Assembly: GCF_014698825.1 (NCBI RefSeq)
Contig: NZ_JACJTT010000012.1
Span: 60,088-124,087 of the forward strand
Direction of reading: 5' to 3'
Source: Richelia sinica FACHB-800
GTDB lineage: Bacteria > Cyanobacteriota > Cyanobacteriia > Cyanobacteriales > Nostocaceae
DNA length: 64,000 nt
Positions 38,900 to 48,400 of this stretch are shown piece after piece (positions within the stretch are counted from its first letter, which is position 1; each line of letters opens with the position of its first letter). The notes beneath the pieces were generated by a model. The model saw nothing but the letters and a program-made list of their open reading frames with translations, was not told the DNA's origin and did not search any database. The translations under genes and the position numbers were made by a program.

Positions 38900-41602
38900 A
38901 TGAATAATAATTGCCAAAATTTAAGCCAAAATTTAAATATTAAACCCAATATTCAAAACGATGGTTTAACTGACATTCACGAAGGTCAAAGCCTACATTT
39001 TTGGCATGAAATTTCTACATCTCAGCCTCAAAATCTCTGTATTCATCAGATGTTCGAGCATCAGGTCAAGCGATCGCCTGACGCTATTGCTGTAAAATTA
39101 GAAAATCAATACCTCACCTATCGCCAATTAAACCAAAAAGCCAACCAGCTAGCGCACCATTTGCGGAAATTAGGTGTTGGGCCTGAGGTATTAGTGAGTA
39201 TTTGTGTAGAACGTTCACTAGAAATGGTGGTGGGACTCTTGGGAATTCTCAAAGCTGGGGGTGCTTATGTACCTCTTGACCCAAATTATCCCTCAGAACG
39301 TCTCGCGTTCATATTAGCTGACACTAAAACACCATTTATCCTCACCCAAGGGAAATTAGTGAGTCAGCTACCACCCCATCAAGCTAAAGTTATTTGTTTA
39401 GACTCAGAATGGGAAAAAATCGCTGCCAATAGCCAAGAAAATCCAGTTTGTACAACCACCATTGATAATTTAATTTATACAATTTATACTTCCGGTTCTA
39501 CGGGAAAACCCAAGGGTGTGATGATTCCCCATCAGGGAATTTTAAATCAATTATTATGGCGACAAGAAACATTTAAACTCAATGCCAACGATAAAGTTTT
39601 ACAAACAATCTCTTTTAGTTTTGACCCTTCCGTTTGGCAGATATTTTGGCCATTATGCTGTGGTGCCCAATTAATTTTAGCTCGTCCTGGTGGACATCAA
39701 GACCCTAGTTATTTAGTGCAAGTAATTGCTAAACAGAAAATTACAGTTATCGCCTTAGTACCCTCCTTATTAAGGGTTTTATTAGAGGAACCATCCATCA
39801 AAAATTGTAGATGTTTAAGACATATTTTCTGTGGTGGTGAACCTTTACCTATTGAACTGATAGAATATTTCTTTGAACGTCTGAATTTAAATCATGTTTT
39901 GCATAATTGTTACGGACCAACAGAAGCATCAATTGATGCAACTTTTTGGACTTGTCAAAGACAGATAAAATATACAACTGCTCCCATTGGTCGCCCCATT
40001 ACTAATACACAAATTTATATACTAAATGAAAACTTACAGCATGTCTCTACTGGCGAAATTGGTGAATTACATATTGGTGGCATCAGTTTAGCGAGGGGCT
40101 ATCTCAACCGTCCTGACCTCACTCAACAAAAATTTATTCCTAACCCTTTTAATCACAAAAATAGTTCAAGACTATATAAAACTGGCGATTTAGTTCGCTA
40201 TTTACCAGACGGCAATATTGAGTTTATAGGACGTGTTGACCAACAAGTTAAAATCCGTGGCTTCCGGATAGAATTAGGTGAGATAGAAACTGTACTCAAT
40301 CAACACTCAGGGGTCAGCCAATCTGTAGTAATTGCCAAGAAAGACAAAATAGGTAACAATCAACTCCTAGCTTATGTTGTCCCTCATCAACAACAAATTC
40401 CTAATTCTATTCAAATACGTCGTTTTGTTCAGGGTAAATTACCTGAATATATGGTTCCCAGTCGGTTTATTTTTTTAGATCAACTGCCCTTAAACCCTAA
40501 TGGAAAAATAGACCGGCAAGCTTTACATGATACCAATTTATCCACACCAGAATTAGAAACTAAATTTGTTGCGCCTCAAAACGAAATAGAACGGCAGATA
40601 ACCCAGATTTGGGAAGAAATTTTAGGGATTCAGCCCATAGGTATAAAAGATAATTTCTTTGACTTGGGCGGTAATTCTTTATTAGCAGTTAAAATGTTTT
40701 GGCAAATTGAAAATAGATTGGGTACCAATTTGCCTCTAGCAACCCTATTACAATCAGGAACAATAGAAGCTTTATCTGCAATTATATCGAAAAAATATTA
40801 CCCGAAAAATAGATCATTAGTAGCGATTCAACCTCATGGTTCTCGACCACCTTTTTTCTGTGTGCATGGTATGGGGGGTGAAGTATTATGCTTTCGTGAT
40901 TTGGCATTGCGTTTAGGTGATGATCAACCTTTTTACGGACTACAACCAAAAGGTTTAGATGCAATAGAAACTCCCTATACTCGTATTGAAGATATGGCAT
41001 CTCACTATCTTCAAGAAATTCGTACCATTCAACCTCAAGGCCCTTATTTTTTAGGAGGTTTTTCCTTTGGCGGTCTAGTTGTTTTAGAAATGGCTCAACA
41101 ACTCCATCAACAAGGAGAAGAGGTAGAAAAATTAGTAATATTTGATACTTGTCTTCCTGGTTGTAGTCAGCGATCGCCTTTTTGGAAACGAATTATCCTA
41201 CACTTAGATAATGCTATCCAACAGGGCCCTAATTACCTGCTGCACAAAACCACCAGTTGGGGGTTATTAGTTAAGACTTATTTTCAAGACCGATACAAGC
41301 GTTACTTACCAATTACTAAAGACTTGCCAGAAACAGAGAGGTATTTAAAAATTGTCGATGCTAATTACCAGGCAAAAAATGACTATAAATTCCAAACATA
41401 TCCTGGTCGCATCACCTTATTCCGCACAGAAGATAAGCATCGATATGATGTGGTAGGTATGGAATACGATCCTCAATTTGGTTGGGGAAATTTAGCCATG
41501 GGAGGAGTAGACGTTCATTACGTCCCTGGTTCTCATTTTTCCCTATTTGAAGAACCTCATGTACAAATCATGGCAGAAAAATTACGTAGTGTGTTGGGTT
41601 GA
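38900..41602 (+). CDS. NRPS-like single module: adenylation - carrier - thioesterase
   Basis: Protein of 900 residues with no condensation domain. The adenylation domain (about 45-550) has YTSGSTGKPKGV (A3), SFSFDPSVW (A4, D242), NCYGPTEASI (A5), the hinge region VKIRGFRIELGEIE (A8) and the catalytic Lys in NPNGKIDRQ (A10). By eye the specificity residues read D-P-W-A-I-C-C-I-D, which I cannot assign to an amino acid. The carrier domain has DNFFDLGGNSLLAV with phosphopantetheine Ser 593. The thioesterase (about 640-900) has GGFSFGG with nucleophile S722 and a late His in PGSHFSLFE. Such A-PCP-TE enzymes can self-condense an aryl or amino acid, or release a single activated residue. It forms an operon with the DUF6875 gene. 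Confidence 0.92.
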   Translation: MNNNCQNLSQNLNIKPNIQNDGLTDIHEGQSLHFWHEISTSQPQNLCIHQMFEHQVKRSPDAIAVKLENQYLTYRQLNQKANQLAHHLRKLGVGPEVLVSICVERSLEMVVGLLGILKAGGAYVPLDPNYPSERLAFILADTKTPFILTQGKLVSQLPPHQAKVICLDSEWEKIAANSQENPVCTTTIDNLIYTIYTSGSTGKPKGVMIPHQGILNQLLWRQETFKLNANDKVLQTISFSFDPSVWQIFWPLCCGAQLILARPGGHQDPSYLVQVIAKQKITVIALVPSLLRVLLEEPSIKNCRCLRHIFCGGEPLPIELIEYFFERLNLNHVLHNCYGPTEASIDATFWTCQRQIKYTTAPIGRPITNTQIYILNENLQHVSTGEIGELHIGGISLARGYLNRPDLTQQKFIPNPFNHKNSSRLYKTGDLVRYLPDGNIEFIGRVDQQVKIRGFRIELGEIETVLNQHSGVSQSVVIAKKDKIGNNQLLAYVVPHQQQIPNSIQIRRFVQGKLPEYMVPSRFIFLDQLPLNPNGKIDRQALHDTNLSTPELETKFVAPQNEIERQITQIWEEILGIQPIGIKDNFFDLGGNSLLAVKMFWQIENRLGTNLPLATLLQSGTIEALSAIISKKYYPKNRSLVAIQPHGSRPPFFCVHGMGGEVLCFRDLALRLGDDQPFYGLQPKGLDAIETPYTRIEDMASHYLQEIRTIQPQGPYFLGGFSFGGLVVLEMAQQLHQQGEEVEKLVIFDTCLPGCSQRSPFWKRIILHLDNAIQQGPNYLLHKTTSWGLLVKTYFQDRYKRYLPITKDLPETERYLKIVDANYQAKNDYKFQTYPGRITLFRTEDKHRYDVVGMEYDPQFGWGNLAMGGVDVHYVPGSHFSLFEEPHVQIMAEKLRSVLG

Positions 41603-41616
41603 TAGTAGGGGCGGGT

Positions 41617-41781
41617 TGATAAATATCATGAATTGCCCAACCAGGTTACTTGTAAACCCGCCCTGACAAAATGATAAATATCATGAATTGCCCAATCAAG
41701 GTACTTGTAAACCCGCCCTGACAAAATGATAAATATCATGAATTACCCAACCAGGGTACTTGTAAACCCGCCCTTACAAAA
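41617..41781. repeat. Three tandem 55-bp repeats with palindromic core
   Basis: Units begin at 41617, 41672 and 41727. Each starts with TGATAAATATCATGAATT, which contains the inverted repeat TGATA-AA-TATCA, and continues to AAACCCGCCCTGACAAAA. The copies differ at only a few positions. A shortened, diverged fourth copy (about 41784-41820) lacks the palindrome. GGGCGGGTT just upstream is complementary to AACCCGCCC inside each unit. The block lies directly behind the NRPS-like gene and may double as its terminator. Confidence 0.9.
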
Positions 41782-41856
41782 AACCAGGATACTGGTGAAC
41801 TCACCCCTGCGAAATGAAACGTCAGACCAAAAATCAAGTAAACTTGGTGGAGGCGA

Positions 41857-41902
41857 GATTCCGCCCAAGAATCACCCCACCTTTAGGTCGGTGAACGTCA
41901 AC
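41857..41902 (+). mobile_element. Possible solo right end of an IS200/IS605-type element
   Basis: The stretch GATTCCGCCCAAGAATC... followed by a CACC-CACCTTTAGGT-CGGTG hairpin and then GAACGTCAAC has the look of the transposon right end that follows tnpB genes. No transposase ORF is left on either side. The assignment is by visual resemblance only. Confidence 0.35.
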
Positions 41903-41921
41903 TAGGGTAATAAAAACATTT

Positions 41922-43235
41922 ATGACTCAAGAACCAATACAAGTAATTGGAGGTGGACTAGCGGGAACAGAAGCTGCATGGCAAATTGCCCAAGCGGGAG
42001 TGCCTGTGATACTGTATGAAATGCGCCCGAAACGCTTTAGTCCAGCCCACCATACGGAGCATTTAGCAGAATTAGTATGTAGTAATTCCTTTGGGGCAAT
42101 GGCAAGCGATCGCGCAGCTGGATTATTGCATGAAGAATTACGTCAACTCGGTTCTATAGTAATTTCCAAAGCTGATGAACACGCAGTTCCCGCAGGTGGT
42201 GCGTTAGCTGTAGACCGGGGACAATTTAGCCACGATTTAACACAAACCCTAGAAAATCATCCTTTAATTGACTTCCGACGGGGAGAAGTACCCCATATTC
42301 CCGATGGTATCGTCGTTTTAGCATCTGGCCCCCTCACCAGTCCCGACTTAGCAGCAGATTTGCACCGCTTCACAGGGATGGAATACATGAGCTTTTTTGA
42401 TGCTGCTAGTCCGATTATTGTCGGAGACTCTATTAATAAAGATATTGCTTTCATGGCTTCCCGCTATGACAAAGGAGAAGCAGCTTATCTTAACTGTCCC
42501 ATGAACAAGGAACAGTATTTACGGTTTTGGGAAGCACTGCGTCAAGCGGAACAAACAGAATTAAAGGACTTTGAACGAGAAACAGCGAAGTTTTTTGAAG
42601 CTTGTCTCCCCATCGAAGAACTAGCACAGCGCGGGGAAGACACCATGCGCTACGGACCCTTGAAACCCGTCGGCTTATCAGACAGCCGCACCGGAGAACG
42701 TCCCTATGCGGTGGTACAGTTGCGTCAAGAAGATAAAGCTGGTCAATTATGGAATATGGTGGGATTCCAAACAAATCTGCGTTGGGGTGAACAAAAGCGA
42801 GTATTTCAAATGATTCCCGGTTTGGAAAAAGCCGAGTTTGTGCGGTTGGGAGTGATGCACCGCAACACCTTTATTAATGCACCACAGTTAATGTCTGCAA
42901 GTCTGCAATTTAAACAACGTCCTACCTTACTTGCTGCGGGACAGTTGATAGGGACAGAAGGTTACACTGCTGCATCTGCGGGTGGTTGGTTAGCAGGAAC
43001 CAATGCCGCGCGGTTAGCTTTGGGCAAGGAACCGTTAACCCTACCTAATACAACGATGATGGGTGCTTTGTTTGAGTTTATCAGTTCAGCTTCACCAAAA
43101 CATTTTCAACCAATGCCACCGAATTTTGGGATTTTGCCGGATTTAGGTGTGAAAATTAAAAGTAAGCAAGAGAGATATGGCAAGTATCGCGATCGCTCTT
43201 TGACTGATTTAGCAACTTGGAAAGCCGCAATCTAG
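41922..43235 (+). CDS. trmFO: Folate/FAD-dependent tRNA m5U54 methyltransferase TrmFO
   Basis: Flavoprotein that methylates uridine 54 in the T loop of tRNA, using methylenetetrahydrofolate as carbon donor. Length is 437 residues. The FAD motif is [12 protein letters not shown] at the N-terminus. Family signatures are [35 protein letters not shown] and the Cys in EACLPIEEL, which corresponds to the Cys thought to contact the RNA substrate in Bacillus. The C-terminus has [24 protein letters not shown]. It is a single gene; TrmFO is standard in cyanobacteria in place of TrmA. Confidence 0.97.
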   Translation: MTQEPIQVIGGGLAGTEAAWQIAQAGVPVILYEMRPKRFSPAHHTEHLAELVCSNSFGAMASDRAAGLLHEELRQLGSIVISKADEHAVPAGGALAVDRGQFSHDLTQTLENHPLIDFRRGEVPHIPDGIVVLASGPLTSPDLAADLHRFTGMEYMSFFDAASPIIVGDSINKDIAFMASRYDKGEAAYLNCPMNKEQYLRFWEALRQAEQTELKDFERETAKFFEACLPIEELAQRGEDTMRYGPLKPVGLSDSRTGERPYAVVQLRQEDKAGQLWNMVGFQTNLRWGEQKRVFQMIPGLEKAEFVRLGVMHRNTFINAPQLMSASLQFKQRPTLLAAGQLIGTEGYTAASAGGWLAGTNAARLALGKEPLTLPNTTMMGALFEFISSASPKHFQPMPPNFGILPDLGVKIKSKQERYGKYRDRSLTDLATWKAAI

Positions 43236-43266
43236 CCACATCAAGGTGAAAAAGAGAAGGATATTG

Positions 43267-43569
43267 TTAATCATCTTTCTCTTTCATCATCACTAACCCA
43301 TGTATCCCTAAGCCCATAATCAACAATCCCAACAAGCCCCAGGTACCATCAGCAAATACATTGATGCGGTGTAATAAGGCCCGATGATAGGTATAGTCTA
43401 GCTGACGTTGGTCGGATTTTGGCGCTTCTACTAATTGTGTTAGATAAGATTCCGCTTTGATTAAGGCTGAGTAATCTGTGCCAAAATAATACAGCGATAC
43501 TGCCAAAACCATAAAACCTGGCATAACTAGTGTCAGTAGTAAAATTCCTTGACGTGTTTTCATATCCAT
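43267..43569 (-). CDS. Small two-span membrane protein, unknown function
   Basis: Protein of 100 residues with two membrane segments, about 8-28 (ILLLTLVMPGFMVLAVSLYYF) and about 75-94 (GTWGLLGLLIMGLGIHGLVM), joined by a polar loop of about 45 residues rich in charged residues and Tyr/His. An internal ATG at residue 3 is an alternative start. It looks like a conserved cyanobacterial small membrane protein, but I cannot name a family. It is convergent with trmFO and divergent from the M23 peptidase gene. Confidence 0.65.
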   Translation of the reverse strand: MDMKTRQGILLLTLVMPGFMVLAVSLYYFGTDYSALIKAESYLTQLVEAPKSDQRQLDYTYHRALLHRINVFADGTWGLLGLLIMGLGIHGLVMMKEKDD

Positions 43570-43660
43570 TTATTCATCAAACTAGTCATTCTATGCTGAC
43601 ATAGTTGCCACTTTATGTTACAAATACTTGGCAGACAAGTTTAATTAGTAACACAGTTGA

Positions 43661-44905
43661 GTGGGTAAAGCGGATTTTGGCAAAAATTCTGATATTCTTT
43701 GGCACTATTGGTTAAGTAAATTTGCCAAGATAATCATTGCATTTTGGGCACGTCAAAAAATAGTTTGGTTGGGTCTGATAGCTGTCTGTACTTTGTGGGT
43801 AATGACAGCTTCATTTGTAACTGCTAATACCGTAGACAACCTCCGCCAACAGCAGCAGCAAATAAATCAGGAACGTGAGAATATAGTCAATGAACGCGAT
43901 CGCCTCACCAACTTACAAACAGCAGCCCAACAACGTCTAACTGGTTTAAACCAAAATCTGCAAACAACCAATAGTCAAATACAAGACAGTGACGCTAGAT
44001 TAAACTTTGCTACCGCACGTCTGCAAAAATTAGCAACCGATGTGAGCAAAGCAGAACAGTCCTATCAGCAACAGCAATTTGCAGTAGTAGCCCGATTACG
44101 ATTTTTGCAACGTTCTCCAGCATCCCAAGGATGGGCAGTTTTATTACAAAGCCAAAATATCAGCGATTTTATCAGCCGTCGCCATCAATTAAAGTTAGTT
44201 TATCAAGCAGACCAGAAAATATTAGCCAATCTGTCAGCCCAAGCAAATGCCCTAATACAGCAAAAAACGGCATTAGAAGCCCAAAAAAATGAAATAGCCT
44301 TAATTAGAGAACAATTATTAGCCCAAAAGGCAGATTATCAAAATCAGGCACAACTACAAGCAGAATTAGTACAACGGCTAAATAGCGATCGCTTGGCCTT
44401 AGAAGCAGCCCAAAACCAACTAGAAAAAGACTCCCAAAACCTAGAGACCTTAATTCAACAAAAGATAGCAGAACAACAAGCCAAAACTAACAGCAAAACC
44501 AATAGCGTGTTAATTCGTGGTACTGGCTTATTAGCTTATCCTAGCGATGCACCTCCTAGCAGTCCCTTTGGTTGGCGAATCCATCCCATTCTGGGCTATC
44601 GGCGCTTTCATGCGGGCTTAGACTTTGCTGCTAGTTATGGTAGTATGATCCGCGCTGCCGACTCAGGGACAGTCATATTTGCCGGCTGGTATGGAGGTTA
44701 TGGCAAAGCTGTAATTATCGATCATGGTCAAGGCATAACCACCCTATATGGTCATTCCAGCGAACTCTATGTAGCCGAAGGACAAACAGTACAAAAAGGA
44801 CAAGCGATCGCTGCTGTAGGTTCCACAGGCCTATCCACAGGCCCCCACCTGCATTTTGAAGTTCGCCGCGATGGTACACCAGTTGACCCAGCCGATTATT
44901 TATAA
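43661..44905 (+). CDS. M23 (LytM) peptidase with coiled coil, EnvC-like
   Basis: Predicted periplasmic cell-wall hydrolase or hydrolase activator of 414 residues. The GTG start at 43661 gives a long leader before the hydrophobic segment IVWLGLIAVCTLWVMTASF (about 34-52), a signal anchor. Residues about 58-275 are a Gln/Ala/Leu-rich coiled coil, as in EnvC and NlpD-like proteins. The M23 domain (about 290-414) has RFHAGLDFA (H-x3-D) and GPHLHFEVR (H-x-H). All zinc ligands are present, so it may itself be catalytic, unlike E. coli EnvC. It likely acts in septal peptidoglycan splitting. An internal start is possible. Confidence 0.88.
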   Translation: MGKADFGKNSDILWHYWLSKFAKIIIAFWARQKIVWLGLIAVCTLWVMTASFVTANTVDNLRQQQQQINQERENIVNERDRLTNLQTAAQQRLTGLNQNLQTTNSQIQDSDARLNFATARLQKLATDVSKAEQSYQQQQFAVVARLRFLQRSPASQGWAVLLQSQNISDFISRRHQLKLVYQADQKILANLSAQANALIQQKTALEAQKNEIALIREQLLAQKADYQNQAQLQAELVQRLNSDRLALEAAQNQLEKDSQNLETLIQQKIAEQQAKTNSKTNSVLIRGTGLLAYPSDAPPSSPFGWRIHPILGYRRFHAGLDFAASYGSMIRAADSGTVIFAGWYGGYGKAVIIDHGQGITTLYGHSSELYVAEGQTVQKGQAIAAVGSTGLSTGPHLHFEVRRDGTPVDPADYL

Positions 44906-44935
44906 TTGAAAATAAACCAAAATTTGTGTTATACT
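44906..44935 (+). promoter_or_regulatory. Sigma-70-type promoter of tRNA-Arg
   Basis: TTGAAA (44906-44911) and TATACT (44930-44935) are separated by 18 bases and lie 16 bases before the tRNA 5' end. The -35 box starts directly after the M23 gene stop. Confidence 0.65.
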
Positions 44936-44951
44936 AGTCTAGTGTATATTT

Positions 44952-45024
44952 GGGCGCGTGGCTCAGTGGATAGAGCAACAGATTCCGGTTCTGTGGGTCG
45001 GGGGTTCAAATCCCTCCGCGCTCG
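44952..45024 (+). tRNA. tRNA-Arg (anticodon CCG)
   Basis: A 73-base cloverleaf. The acceptor stem GGGCGCG pairs with CGCGCTC (one G-U), with discriminator G. The D arm contains GGCTCAGTGGATAGAGC. The anticodon stem ACAGA/TCTGT encloses TTCCGGT, giving anticodon CCG for codon CGG. The T arm has GGTTCAAATCC. No CCA is encoded. It stands alone and marks the left border of the AT-rich region that holds the large STAND gene. Confidence 0.95.
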
Positions 45025-45479
45025 TTGAATAATATAGATAAACAAATTATTGTCCCCGTTGACAGATTATTTATCATCTATCAACGATGTCGTTATCAAA
45101 TTATTTGTTGAATACAATATGTTTGTATGAGAACTACTTTCTGTAAAATAGTTCTTTCGATATTTGGTGGTCATTAAATGTGCATGAAATGAAACTCTTG
45201 TAGAGACGTTACGATGGAATATCTCTAGTTTATTTTCATCAGATGTCTTTTATGCAAGAAACTTATTTTCACAAACAGGGAAGCGTCTCAATTGAAAGGT
45301 TGTACCCTTCACAAAATTCAGTCGCATCTACTCATTTTTAAATACAGAAACCCTGTGATTTATGTATGCTTAAAGTTTATATATCGAATTTTCAATATAT
45401 AACTATATTTGAAAAATATATGCCAAACAACTAGTTATAATCAATAAAATTAATACACTTTAAATTTTAATTAAAGCTG
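45025..45479. other. AT-rich spacer between tRNA-Arg and the nuclease-STAND gene
   Basis: 455 bp, strongly AT-rich. It includes a palindromic element at 45201-45227 with TAGAGA...TCTCTA ends, like the TGTAGAGACGTT...-type repeats common in Nostocales. The final 60 bp are nearly pure A/T and should hold the promoter of the STAND gene. No copy of the tRNA 3' end was seen downstream, so a tRNA-targeted integration cannot be shown. Confidence 0.5.
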
Positions 45480-48400
45480 ATGCTAGAAATTAACTTTCAA
45501 CATATCCGTCCTTATCATGGTGGCTTGACAGACGCATTTGAAGAATTATGCTGTCAAATATTTCACCGACTGTCTGATAATTCAATTCCAAACTTTCAAC
45601 CACCACAAGGAAGCCAATTTCAACGTTTTCGTGGTGCAGGTGGTGATGGTGGAGTTGAGGCAATTTGGATTTTACCCAATGGTGATAAGTGGGGACTTCA
45701 ATCTAAATATTTTCAAAAAGATAAATTAGAAACTTCTGAATTTAATCAAATGGGAAATTCACTGGAAACGGCAGTGAAGAATCATCCTGAAATTACCCGA
45801 TACATTTACTGTATTCCATTTGATCCTACAGGAAAAAAAGCAGAAGGTAAGCTAGGAGAAAGTCAAACCGAAAAACTTGAAAAATGGAAAGAAGCTCAAC
45901 TAGAAAAATTGCGTATTGGTAATGTCTTAGCTTTTACAATAATTCTCCTTGTGCTTATAAAGAGTGGGTTATATGAAGAATGCCAAAAATTGAAATATAA
46001 TAAAATTAATCTTTCTATTGAATTTTGGACAGAACATGAATTAAGAGATTATTTACTTTCTGTAGATAAAGGAGGTGGTTTACGTCGCTATTGGTTTGAC
46101 CACGAAGTGATGACAAATGACTGGCTTCAGCAACGATTAAATGATGCTAAAGTTCAAGCAGGTAAGCGTTATTCTCCAAAACTTTCGGTAAATGTTCCTG
46201 CTTTTGATGCTTTGGAGGCTTTTGCTCGTCAGAATGCGTGGAAAGAACAAGTAGATAAGTATTTGCAAGAATTTAATGAAAATATTCAAAGATGGCATAG
46301 TCATGTCAAAAATGTAAATGAATTACCAGAAAATAGCCATCAAATAGTCGAAAGTATTACAGAAGAGATTATTTCACTAAACTCTATTTTAAGTCAAGAT
46401 ATTTATCCTCAATCTTCTAATGATTCAAAGAAAGTAATATTACAAGCTGTGAATCTAATAGAAAACATAATACAAGTAGAAAAAATATTTTTTAATGAAT
46501 TTATAGAAAAACATGGTGAGAATGCAGATAATCCACTGTTTAGACAATTTCATGCTGAATATCAGTGTGATTTTCCTGCCGCAAAGTTAGATACATCTCG
46601 TGATTTACTGAAGTGTTTATATAAAATTGAGCAATGGATAAATAGTCCAGAATTTATTTTACCTAGAAGTCAATTTATGTTGCTTCGTGGCTGTGCTGGA
46701 GTTGGTAAAACCCACGCTATTGTGGATCATGCCCTACATATTAATAAAACAGGACAAATATCTTTAGTATTTTATGGTGAAGATTTTACTGGAGATGAAC
46801 CTTGGAAGATTATTATTAATAAATTGGGTTTATCTAGCAATATAAGCAGAGATGAACTGTGGGGAATGATTGATTCCGCAGCCGAAGCAACAGAAAAACC
46901 CGCAATTATTTATATTGATGCACTTAATGAATCACCAGAAAGACGAAGATGGAAAACATCTTGGTTAGCACCTCTTCGTCAACAAATTACTAACTTTCCA
47001 AGACTGAAATTATGTGTATCATGTCGTGATACTTATTTAGATGAAGTATTTAATAATAGAAGTGAATGGGTTGAGTTTGAACATAACGGTTTTCTTGGAC
47101 GTGAGTTTGATGCAATTAAGCAATTTTTTCAATTTTATGAGTTAGAAATACCAGCTACGCCATTATTACAATCAGAGTTTGCTAATCCTTTATTTTTACA
47201 TTTAGTTTGTCAAGCCATAGAAGGACTTGAATCTAAAATATTACCTCTTGGTACTATTGGATTTACTGACGTTTTACGTTTATTGCTTGAGGAAAAAAAT
47301 AAACGAGTATCAGAAGTATGTCGTTATGATAACAGAGATGACAATGTTACTAAAGCTGTTAATGCTTTAGCCAAAAAAATGGCTGAAGAAAAAACTAGAC
47401 TACTTTCAAGAGAAACAGCACAGAAAATTGTTGATGATATATTTTCTGTTGAGGATAGTGAGCGTTCACTATTTATTCAATTAGAAAAAGAAGGTTTAAT
47501 TGCTCTTATTGAACAAAAAACTAGACCTCTTGCACCCAAACAATGGTTTTGTCGCTTTACATTCGAGCGTGTAGCCGACTTTTTGATAGCGTTATTTTTA
47601 TTAGAAGAAATAGAAGTTAATCAACTTAATAATACAAATCCTAATGAAATACAATCAATTGATGAACTAAGAAATATTATTATCAATAATTTTGGCAATA
47701 AAACCTTAAATGACAATCAAGGTTTACTAGAAGCACTTTCGATTATTTTACCTGAAAAATTTAACGTTGAACTCATTGATATTATTAATGATAATACCAA
47801 TATAGATATAGATCGTTATAAACTTTTGACAATTATTGCTTCTGGATTGCAATGGCGTACTATTGAAAGTCTTTCTGAAAGAACTGAAGAGTTAATTTAT
47901 GGAGGTTTATATAATTCTAATTGTTCTCCAACAATCTTAGATTCTCTTTTTGGAATTGCTGTAATTCCAAATCATCCACTTAATGCTGAATTTATTAATA
48001 ATTTACTAGAAAAACAGGATTTGACCACTAGAGATCCATTTTGGTGTGCTTCGCTTTACGAAGATTTTGAGAAGCAAAAAGGGGCTTGGCGTTTAATTGA
48101 ATGGTCACTAAAAGCAGATTTATCTTCATTTAGCGAAGAAAGTAGTGGTTTATGGGCATTGTTTTTAAGTTGGTGTTGTGCTGCTTCAGATAGAAGAATT
48201 AGAGATAGAGCAACTAAAGGTTTAACCAGGCTTTTCATTAGTCATCCTAGTATTATTAAAATCACTCTAATTCGATTTTTTGATATTGACGATGATTATG
48301 TTTTAGAAAGAGTTAGTTTAGCTGCTTATAGTTCAATCTTGGTTATAGATGATAATGCTTTAATTAAAGATATTGCCACTATAATTTATGCTAAAATTTT

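Noticed and set aside
41617..41781. CRISPR array
   Set aside because: The 55 bp units follow one another without unique spacers, so this is a tandem repeat.
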